Shown here piece by piece: positions 57,572-64,000 of a DNA stretch of 64,000 nt. Location of the stretch: positions 1 to 64,000 of the forward strand of contig JAJTBE010000089.1 of NCBI GenBank assembly GCA_021287065.1. The letters are read 5' to 3'. The stretch's first letter is position 1; the number at the start of each line of letters is the position of its first letter. The position numbers and the translations under genes were made by a program. The stretch comes from Bacillota bacterium. GTDB taxonomy: Bacteria > Vulcanimicrobiota > JAJTBE01. The notes under the pieces were generated by a model. The model did not search any database and was not told the origin of the DNA. It worked only from the letters and a program-made list of their open reading frames with translations.

Positions 57572-58972
57572 TTATTTGAAGCCCCAGTTGGGAATAACAT
57601 TAAAAAAGTATAGCACACCGATTACAGCTCCCCACAAAATACTGATAAACAGAGTTATATAAAGGAAGATTTTTATTGAAAGCCTTTCTCCCCGGGGAAT
57701 GCTGAAATACATAATCAAATTAAGGAAAAAACCCAAAAACCCTACCACGGGAATCAGACTAAGCAGAGTAAATATAAAAGCCAGCACATACGAAAGAAAA
57801 TTAAGGTGTTTAGCTTCCACTTCCAGCTTAACCGGAATTATCCGGTCAAACCCCTCACCCTTCATAACAACCTGCCCCTGATATTTTCCGCCGTTGTTAA
57901 GGCTCCCTGTGTGAACCGTAACATTAACACCGGGATTCGAACCGTCGATTAACGGAGGATATACTTTTATCCACTCCCTGTCGGAAGACACCGAGCCGTT
58001 AACAACCTTACCGTTTACCCTGATTTTCTGCCTGTATATGGCGCCTCTTCTAATCTGACCAAAATCAATAAGCTCAGGATTTACTGACACACCCTCAAGG
58101 GATTCAGTGCCGGAAGGCCCTTTTTTCGCACCCGCCGGATCAGGAGCCAGACCTGCCGTTATACCCTTTTCTCCCAGAAGATAATCCCGCAGCTCGCCCA
58201 CATCTGCAAAACGATCATCGGGATTCATCTGAACGCATTTCAAAACTGCATTGGCAAGACGGGCAGGCACAGCAGGATTCAGAGTCTGCAAAGGTTCAAA
58301 ACGGAAAGGATTGTCCGCCGGATCGCTGCAGGTAAGGGCATAATAAAGTGTAGCTCCAAGTCCGTAAATATCACTTCTCACCGTACTCTGGCTTGTGCCG
58401 TACTGCTCAGGAGAAGCATATCCGGGAGTTCCCATTATCACTGTATCTTTTGTTTTCCCCGAAGCAAACACTCTGGCTATTCCAAAATCGATCAGTTTCA
58501 CCCGTCGATCAGGAGTAATCATAATATTTGCCGGTTTCAGATCCCTGAAAATAAGAGGGGGATTCTGTTTGTGCAGATACTCAAGAACATCAATAAGCTG
58601 AGATGCCATATCCACACAAAAATCCGGTTCGAGAGGCTTTCCGTTGTTTTTTATAATATCCTCAAGAGTGCTGCCCTCCACAAAGTCCATCACCAGATAT
58701 TCTTTATTGTTATCAACAAAAAAATCCGTGATCCGGGGCAGATTGGGATGATCCAGTGCGGCAAGAATCGCAGCTTCCTGCTTAAACTGATTCTGAACAA
58801 GCTGTTGTGTCGAAGGATCGCCAAAATCCCACAATTCCTTAATAGCCCATTTCTTATCAGGAATGCGGGTGTCAATACCAAGATAGACGGCGCCCATTCC
58901 ACCTTGTCCAAGAATGTGCCGTATTATATATCTGCCAGATAATATGGTTCCTTCGTTAAGCGGCAGCGACAA
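57572..58972 (-). CDS. Membrane Ser/Thr protein kinase of the cassette
   Basis: 466 residues. The kinase domain (about 15-270) is complete: GQGGMGAVY, Lys45, FRDLKPANIM (HRD reads FRD, Asp144 kept), DFGIARV (162) and GYASPEQYG. Residues about 300-390 are an immunoglobulin-like beta domain (LIDFGQIRRGAIYRQKIRV, REWIKVYPP). Two membrane helices at the C-terminus (FLSYVLAFIFTLLSLIPVVG, IFLYITLFISILWGAVIGVL) leave it as a tail-anchored protein with the kinase in the cytoplasm. It is the only clearly active kinase of the operon and the probable writer for the FHA and vWA proteins. Confidence 0.93.
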   Translation of the reverse strand: MSLPLNEGTILSGRYIIRHILGQGGMGAVYLGIDTRIPDKKWAIKELWDFGDPSTQQLVQNQFKQEAAILAALDHPNLPRITDFFVDNNKEYLVMDFVEGSTLEDIIKNNGKPLEPDFCVDMASQLIDVLEYLHKQNPPLIFRDLKPANIMITPDRRVKLIDFGIARVFASGKTKDTVIMGTPGYASPEQYGTSQSTVRSDIYGLGATLYYALTCSDPADNPFRFEPLQTLNPAVPARLANAVLKCVQMNPDDRFADVGELRDYLLGEKGITAGLAPDPAGAKKGPSGTESLEGVSVNPELIDFGQIRRGAIYRQKIRVNGKVVNGSVSSDREWIKVYPPLIDGSNPGVNVTVHTGSLNNGGKYQGQVVMKGEGFDRIIPVKLEVEAKHLNFLSYVLAFIFTLLSLIPVVGFLGFFLNLIMYFSIPRGERLSIKIFLYITLFISILWGAVIGVLYFFNVIPNWGFK

Positions 58973-58990
58973 TAATTGCCTCCTTCAGGC

Positions 58991-59239
58991 TTAGTAAGTG
59001 CCTTCTTTATGGCCGCAGCCTGAACACATATATCTTACTCCAAGCTGAGTGTAAAAAGCGGCATGCATCATAAGCTTGCATTTGGGACAAACACCGACCC
59101 AGTATGTATCGGTCGCTCTCGGAAGGTTTTTGCTATATGCCCTGGGTTTATCTGTTCCCATTGGATCACCGAATCTCTTCTTTGCTCTCTCAAGGGCTTT
59201 AATGGCAGCTTCTCCGCCTTCTTTCTTGATGAATTCCAC
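58991..59239 (-). CDS. Small zinc-ribbon protein
   Basis: 82 residues, no family recognised. Basic helix (AAIKALERAKKRFGDP) followed by a rubredoxin-like ribbon, CPKC (about 53) and CSGC (about 74). The gene is 18 bp upstream of the kinase gene, so it is probably the first gene of the cassette. AGGAG precedes the ATG. It could bind RNA, DNA or protein. Confidence 0.75.
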   Translation of the reverse strand: MEFIKKEGGEAAIKALERAKKRFGDPMGTDKPRAYSKNLPRATDTYWVGVCPKCKLMMHAAFYTQLGVRYMCSGCGHKEGTY

Positions 59240-59456
59240 TTTTATTCCTCCTGTAATAATTCAAAACAACGCTGTTTTAACAAACCAGCACTGTTATCAC
59301 TGAGTTTTCGTTTAAACCGCCTTTTTTCCTTCTGATTTTCATCAGGTGCAATAACAGAACAAACCTTTTCCCCACTATGATGTGTCCTGAAGCAGGATAA
59401 CCAGTGTTGTTTAGTGAAATAACCCCTTAAGTCAACAACAGGAGCAGCTTATTAAT

Positions 59457-59879
59457 ATGGATGCAAGACCTTTGGCATTTATTATTTGTGAAAAAGTTTT
59501 GAGGGATATTATGAATCCCAACAAACTTTCTTTTATTGGCGTATTCAGCGGTTTTACAACAAGGGCGCTGCCCTTTGTCTGCCCGCCGATGTTTATCGCG
59601 GTTCAATACGGCCTTGGACAGGGAGAATTGAACCACCATTTTGAGATCCAGCATTCCAGCGGACAGACACTGTTTAAAAGCCCTGTGCATAGTTTCTTTC
59701 TCGATAACCGGACAGTGTCCCATACCGATATTGCAGGCGTGGAAGGTATATTCTTCCCCCACCCCGGACAATATTGGGTAAAATCATTTGTGGACGGTGA
59801 GCTGATAGCGGAAATTCCCCTGAATCTGACCTACCAGCCCCCGGATTTCTCAAGGACCGGTGAAGAACCCCATGAGTAG
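59457..59879 (+). CDS. DUF6941-like conserved hypothetical protein
   Basis: 140 residues. The compact beta-sandwich pattern (PLAFIICEKVLRD, LSFIGVFSGF, PGQYWVKSFVDGELIAEIPL) is that of the DUF6941 family: small, probably cytoplasmic, with no catalytic motif. It is first in a plus-strand operon with a membrane protein, TPR protein and exported Ig-like protein. AGGAG lies 12 bp before the ATG. It faces the zinc-ribbon/kinase cassette, so one intergenic region could drive both. Confidence 0.72.
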   Translation: MDARPLAFIICEKVLRDIMNPNKLSFIGVFSGFTTRALPFVCPPMFIAVQYGLGQGELNHHFEIQHSSGQTLFKSPVHSFFLDNRTVSHTDIAGVEGIFFPHPGQYWVKSFVDGELIAEIPLNLTYQPPDFSRTGEEPHE

Positions 59880-60411
59880 CCGCCAGAACTGGAAGCGAAT
59901 AGTATTTTTCGTAATTCTGATGACGATTTCCGTAGCTGTGTTTGAAATCGTTTTTCTTTACGATTTCAGTGCAAAATCAGCAGAAGAAATCACGGAACCT
60001 CAGACCATCGAACTATGGCTTTTCCTTCTCATCAGTTTTTTAGCTTTCATACCCTGCGCAGCCCTCGGATACGGAAAAGTGAATGCGTTATGGGGTGTTT
60101 TCCCCCCGGTAGTACTCAACAGCATCACCTGGTATATTTTCCTTGACAATCTCAGAAGACACGGAGTCTTCGAAACAACTTCAAAATCAGGAATCTATGT
60201 TTATGCTGCAGGAGTAGCTGTTCTCTCGGGAGTTTTCGGAATAATCTTCACACTGCTTGCAAAAAAGGCCTTCGACTTTCTGATTATTGAGAAATCTGAT
60301 GAAGATGAAGAAGAATCAGGGAAATCGGTTGCAGGGAAAAATGAACCACAAATAGATCTAAAGGAAGAAACAGCAAAAACCGATATAAAAGACAATACGA
60401 AGTCAGAATGA
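59872..60411 (+). CDS. Four-helix membrane protein
   Basis: 179 residues, no family recognised. Four predicted membrane helices (IVFFVILMTISVAVFEIVF, LWLFLLISFLAFIPCAALG, VNALWGVFPPVVLNSITWY, VYAAGVAVLSGVFGIIFTLL) with a charged, Glu/Lys/Asp-rich cytoplasmic tail (SDEDEEESGKS). The ATG overlaps the upstream stop by 8 bp. A GTG at 59860 is an alternative start. Confidence 0.7.
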   Translation: MSSRQNWKRIVFFVILMTISVAVFEIVFLYDFSAKSAEEITEPQTIELWLFLLISFLAFIPCAALGYGKVNALWGVFPPVVLNSITWYIFLDNLRRHGVFETTSKSGIYVYAAGVAVLSGVFGIIFTLLAKKAFDFLIIEKSDEDEEESGKSVAGKNEPQIDLKEETAKTDIKDNTKSE

Positions 60412-60445
60412 AAGACTCCCCGGATTGTATCAATAGCTGAAACTT

Positions 60446-61771
60446 ATGAATACCAAAGAAATAATCGAAAAACTATCAAAGTTTCCTGATTCCCGCTCAT
60501 TTATGAGCTTTGTCTTTGAGTTGAAATTCAAGGAAAGGTTCAATACTTTGCGCGAGATTTTATATCATATCGACATTTTCCTCGCAGAAAAAAAACTGGA
60601 TCAGGCAAAACAGATGCTCGATGTAGGCGACAAGCTCAATGATATGCTCGATGCAGGCCACAAATTCGACAGCACTGATGACTTCAGAAATTACCGCACC
60701 CTCAGGATCATCGGAAAAAAGAAAGTGGCTAAATATCTCGAGGCAAAAGGCGATTATCCCGGAGCAGCGGCTCAATACAGAAAAATTCTGGAGGATCTGC
60801 ATCTCCCCGATGAAGAAGCTTTCAATGCGGAAATTATGATGGAAATTGGTATTCTTGAAGAACAATCGGGAAAAAAGAAAGACGCTATCGTCAAATTCGA
60901 AAAAGCTGCTGAAATCTATAAAAATAAAAAAGATGATTTCAACTATCAGGCAGCTCTTTTCAACAGCGCCCATGTCCTCTACGATTTAAAACAGTACCGG
61001 CAGGCTGAAGTTTTCTGCAAATATGTAATCAAACACTATGGCGAAACTGGGAAAATCCAGTCCCCTGCTGCTCACGCCTACCTTGAAATGGCAAATATAT
61101 GCGAAATCAGGGAAAAGGATCAGGATGCAAAGGGCTTTTATGATAAGGCGCTGGATTCATACAGAAAACTTAACGAAAGAACAAAAATCAGCGATATTCT
61201 CAACCGTATTGCTTCATACCAGATGGACTCGGATCAACCCGAATTGGCGGAAAAAATGCTTCAGGAATCTCTGGATCTCAAACAGTCCATAGATTACCAC
61301 CAGGGAAAAGCCAATTTTCTCTTTGTGGTGGCAGAATCTCTGCGGGAAAGCGGAAATCTGTTCAGAGCGCTTGATTATTACAACATGTCTTACCAGCAGT
61401 TTACTGAAGCAGGAGTGGAATCAAAAAAGCTCCAGATTAAGCATAGTATTTACAAATGCCTCAAAGCACTGAAAATGGTAAAAAAAGATATGGGGACTTT
61501 TATCGAAAAATTCGAACTGAAGCCCCCCAACATCTTTACCAGTGAAAAGGCAATAAGGCTCGACTACAGAAGCTTCGGAACAGATGGCTATAACTTATCA
61601 AACCATCAGTCCTGGAAATTTTCAGAGCGGCCCAGGGTCAACCGCAAGTTCCTTGTATATCTGCTGAGAAACCTTACCAGAGTATATATAAAACTCGGCA
61701 AAGACAAGGAATATTTCAAATATCAGAACCTCTTAAACATAGTCGAATCTGACTATAAAAAGAATAAATAG
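60446..61771 (+). CDS. TPR-repeat protein
   Basis: 441 residues, cytoplasmic (no signal). Helical repeats through about residues 25-360 include a GDYPGAAAQYRKILEDL unit, SGKKKDAIVKFEKAAEIYK, EAEVFCKYVIKHYGE-like, and SGNLFRALDYYNMSYQQFTE. The C-terminal 80 residues are a separate, less repetitive region. Such proteins bind partners. It is 34 bp after the membrane protein and 16 bp before the exported protein, so it is probably their partner. Confidence 0.82.
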   Translation: MNTKEIIEKLSKFPDSRSFMSFVFELKFKERFNTLREILYHIDIFLAEKKLDQAKQMLDVGDKLNDMLDAGHKFDSTDDFRNYRTLRIIGKKKVAKYLEAKGDYPGAAAQYRKILEDLHLPDEEAFNAEIMMEIGILEEQSGKKKDAIVKFEKAAEIYKNKKDDFNYQAALFNSAHVLYDLKQYRQAEVFCKYVIKHYGETGKIQSPAAHAYLEMANICEIREKDQDAKGFYDKALDSYRKLNERTKISDILNRIASYQMDSDQPELAEKMLQESLDLKQSIDYHQGKANFLFVVAESLRESGNLFRALDYYNMSYQQFTEAGVESKKLQIKHSIYKCLKALKMVKKDMGTFIEKFELKPPNIFTSEKAIRLDYRSFGTDGYNLSNHQSWKFSERPRVNRKFLVYLLRNLTRVYIKLGKDKEYFKYQNLLNIVESDYKKNK

Positions 61772-61787
61772 CAGGAGAGTGAACAAA

Positions 61788-63380
61788 TTGACAGGGAGAA
61801 AAGCACATATTACCGTCTTTTCGGCACTATTAGCCCTTCTTTTTATAATGGCTTCATACAGTGCGCTTTTGGCGGTGGATCTTACCCCTATCCCGGGATA
61901 TGTGGATGACGCAAGGAAAGTAATAAAAGATGAAAAAATTCTTGCACTGCCTGAAATGATAAACGGCAAGCCCATTAAGGATCTGAAAGGTTCGGATGAA
62001 ATAAACCGCAATCTGGACAAGGCAAGCCAGGCAAAGGCAAGAATAATAGCCGGCATCATCGTTTATGACAATATCAGAAAAAAATTCGAACAGTCCATGT
62101 CTTACATGAAAACCAATCAGGGCGAAGCCAATCCTGATTCTGTTTTCGGAGGCAAATTCACACCAGTCAGCACAGAAAGCCTTCTTAAAGAGACTACAAT
62201 CCCCATCAGCGATTCACAGAAGGATATGGTCAAAAAGGCAATAGACGACCTTCTTAAAATTATGGACATTGTAAGTTTCGAAAAATGGGCTTATGACGAC
62301 AAAAAAATCGAAGTAAAAAGAGCTGCTATCTTCTACTCTAATGTAGTAAGAAAAAATGAAAACGAAATCAACACCGCCCTCAAGCTTTATAAGGAAGCTA
62401 CGGAAGGAAGCGGCGATGCATACAAACAGCTTCTCAAACGGAGCATCACCATTGATTTCAGAATCGGAGACACTGCAGGTTATCAGGGCGTTAAGAGAAA
62501 CTTCAGCGAGAGTGATCCGCTGATTATCGGAGTAAACTATTCCACAGAAGGGCTCGATGGAGAGATCCCCATAGAATGGACAATCACATCACCCGATGGA
62601 AAAGTTCTGTCCAACAAAAATAAACTGCAGGGCGGCAAAACCGGCGAATATCTGAAGCTTATCGAAGGTAAAATTCCGGCAAAAGCCGACCCCGGCGTTT
62701 ATGAAATCAATCTGGTTGTTTATCCCGGCGAAGGCTCATTCCGCTATAAGGAACATTATAATGTGGGCGGAATGCCGCTGAATATCACAACTGCTTTTGT
62801 TCTTGGCAAAGACAAGAAACATCAGCAGGTTTTCAAACCCGGCGAGGAAATCTATCTGGTTGTTCAGTACAAACCTGTGGGAATGGCTGAAGAAGAAGCT
62901 ATGTTCAGCTGGGATGTGTTTGATCCTTCAGGAAGCCCGGTGGCAAATCTGTCATTGGCAAAATCCCTGAAACTTAAATCAAGCGATAAAGATATCCAGA
63001 CAAAATTCATCAAGGCAGTAGTGCCTAAAAATTCAACAGGCGGAGATTATACATATCAGGCGACAATCAAAGCAGGAGCGTCCGAAGCAAAGTCAGATGT
63101 AATCAGCTTTACTGTTGCTTCAGGAATGGTTGTAAGGATCACCTGTGATAAAAAGACAGCCAAAGTTGGTGAGAAAGTTGTTTTCACATCTGAAGTTATT
63201 GGCGGAAAAGCACCTTATACCCTCACATGGCAGTCTGACACAGGAAAAACCTCTTCAAGCAAGAGCGTGGCAATGATATTCCGCAACGCAGGAAAAAGAT
63301 GGGTTACACTGACAGTCAGCGATTCGGCAAAACCCAAAGCTGCTTCGAAGACAATCAGATACTCCATTGATGTGGAATAA
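61788..63380 (+). CDS. Exported protein with Ig/PKD-like domains
   Basis: 530 residues. A signal peptide (ITVFSALLALLFIMASYSALLA) leads to about 190 residues of charged helix, then three beta-rich domains. The last (about 450-530: VRITCDKKTAKVGEKVVFTSEV, PYTLTWQSDTGKTSS, WVTLTVSDSAKP) matches a PKD/Ig-like fold, and the others (about 230-450) resemble macroglobulin-like beta domains (IPIEWTITSPDGKVL, PGEEIYLVVQYKP). The start is TTG at 61788 (AGGAG 10 bp upstream); GTG at 61779 is too close to that site. Its stop abuts the TspO gene's stop with no gap. Confidence 0.72.
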   Translation: MTGRKAHITVFSALLALLFIMASYSALLAVDLTPIPGYVDDARKVIKDEKILALPEMINGKPIKDLKGSDEINRNLDKASQAKARIIAGIIVYDNIRKKFEQSMSYMKTNQGEANPDSVFGGKFTPVSTESLLKETTIPISDSQKDMVKKAIDDLLKIMDIVSFEKWAYDDKKIEVKRAAIFYSNVVRKNENEINTALKLYKEATEGSGDAYKQLLKRSITIDFRIGDTAGYQGVKRNFSESDPLIIGVNYSTEGLDGEIPIEWTITSPDGKVLSNKNKLQGGKTGEYLKLIEGKIPAKADPGVYEINLVVYPGEGSFRYKEHYNVGGMPLNITTAFVLGKDKKHQQVFKPGEEIYLVVQYKPVGMAEEEAMFSWDVFDPSGSPVANLSLAKSLKLKSSDKDIQTKFIKAVVPKNSTGGDYTYQATIKAGASEAKSDVISFTVASGMVVRITCDKKTAKVGEKVVFTSEVIGGKAPYTLTWQSDTGKTSSSKSVAMIFRNAGKRWVTLTVSDSAKPKAASKTIRYSIDVE

Positions 63381-63869
63381 TCAGCCGTTCAGCCGCCAGA
63401 TGGCATAATTGAGAATACTGGCAAAACTTACCCACAACAGGTAGGGCAGAAGAATAAGCCCTGCCTGTTTTTTAATTTTGTAGAAACTAATCATATTGGC
63501 AAGTATAGCCCACCATAAAACAAAAATAATCAGAAAAGCTGCAGACGGCGCTTTCAGTCCGAAAAATACCGGGGACCATATTATGTTGAGCAGAAACTGA
63601 ACACCAAAAAGAATAACCGCCGTTCTTACCTTTGGATTGTCCATACCTTCCCTGATAATCATCCATAGAGAAATTCCCATAAGAATGTAAAGGATCGTCC
63701 AGACCGGTGCAAATACAAATGAAGGTGGGTTAAAAGCGGGTTTTACCAGCGACGCATACCATCCGGGAATTGCAGGAGCGGTAAAAAACGATCCGATAAA
63801 CCCGGCTGACAGACAGAGAAATATACACAAAACAAGTTTCAAATACTCAGGTTTCACCGACTTTTCCAT
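63381..63869 (-). CDS. tspO: TspO/MBR family membrane protein
   Basis: 162 residues, five membrane helices. The family pattern is clear: the first helix with GFIGSFFTAPAIPGWY, then LVKPAFNPPSFVFAPVWTILYILMGISLWMI, QFLLNIIWSPVFFG, and a last helix ending LWVSFASILNYAIWRLN. TspO binds porphyrins and related tetrapyrroles and is a stress/redox-linked membrane protein. It stands alone on the minus strand and converges with the Ig-like gene without spacer. An ATG after GAGGTG fixes the start. Confidence 0.9.
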   Translation of the reverse strand: MEKSVKPEYLKLVLCIFLCLSAGFIGSFFTAPAIPGWYASLVKPAFNPPSFVFAPVWTILYILMGISLWMIIREGMDNPKVRTAVILFGVQFLLNIIWSPVFFGLKAPSAAFLIIFVLWWAILANMISFYKIKKQAGLILLPYLLWVSFASILNYAIWRLNG

Positions 63870-64000
63870 AAAACACCTCGAACATTTATTCTAATCACGC
63901 CTGAGAAGTTACAGGGAACACAAACCCATTTCCACTGCAAATTTTATAATCAGGGGGATTAATAAAAAGTTCCGAATCTTCGTTTATTATGGATTCTATT

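Noticed and set aside
1-64000. tRNA or rRNA genes
   Set aside because: No cloverleaf-like segment or rRNA signature was seen in the non-coding stretches; a covariance-model scan would be needed to exclude them formally.

Overview
The window comes from a Gram-negative-type (diderm) bacterium with moderate to low G+C. The envelope evidence is direct: apolipoprotein N-acyltransferase, GspC and GspG of a type II secretion-like system, an O-antigen-ligase-like protein and outer-membrane barrels. The heavy use of N-terminal zinc ribbons, Ser/Thr kinases, FHA and von Willebrand (vWA) domains, and RNA polymerase subunits with extra zinc ribbons, suggests a deeply branching candidate phylum (Riflebacteria/Wallbacteria-like). 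That placement is inference; no rRNA or tRNA gene was seen.

Layout. 1-9.1 kb: the end of an amide hydrolase, then on the minus strand a zinc-ribbon acidic protein, a 1130-residue low-complexity protein and a PocR/GAF/SpoIIE-type phosphatase. 9.4-16.6 kb: an oligopeptide-type solute-binding lipoprotein, then a minus-strand Gld-type ABC exporter operon ending in a degenerate histidine-kinase-like protein. 16.6-17.5 kb: a repeat-bearing non-coding stretch. 17.5-29 kb: a WD40 protein, a secreted lipase-like hydrolase, two outer-membrane-type proteins, a PfkB sugar kinase, an SGNH hydrolase with a membrane glycosyltransferase, and a zinc-ribbon kinase with TPRs. 29-35 kb: an orphan gene pair, a glycosyltransferase fused to a PQQ-like propeller, and a B12-binding radical SAM protein. 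35.2-40.4 kb: a gspC-gspG-lnt-ligase operon. 40.4-41.86 kb: a nest of repeats. 41.9-52.6 kb: clpC, rpoC and rpoB on the minus strand. 52.9-59.2 kb: a compact phospho-signalling cassette of active kinase, pseudokinase-PP2C fusion, vWA protein, two tandem zinc-ribbon FHA proteins and a small zinc-ribbon protein. 59.4-63.9 kb: an operon of a DUF6941-like protein, a membrane protein, a TPR protein and an exported Ig-like protein, facing a TspO homologue.

The most interesting parts are three. First, the kinase / pseudokinase-phosphatase / vWA / FHA cassette lies directly upstream of rpoBC and holds all the parts of a Ser/Thr phosphorylation circuit. Second, RpoB and RpoC carry additional zinc-ribbon insertions, in a genome segment where many other proteins begin with the same kind of module. 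Third, an interspersed repeat family with terminal-inverted-repeat elements and a 182-bp tandem repeat occupies the two largest non-coding stretches.
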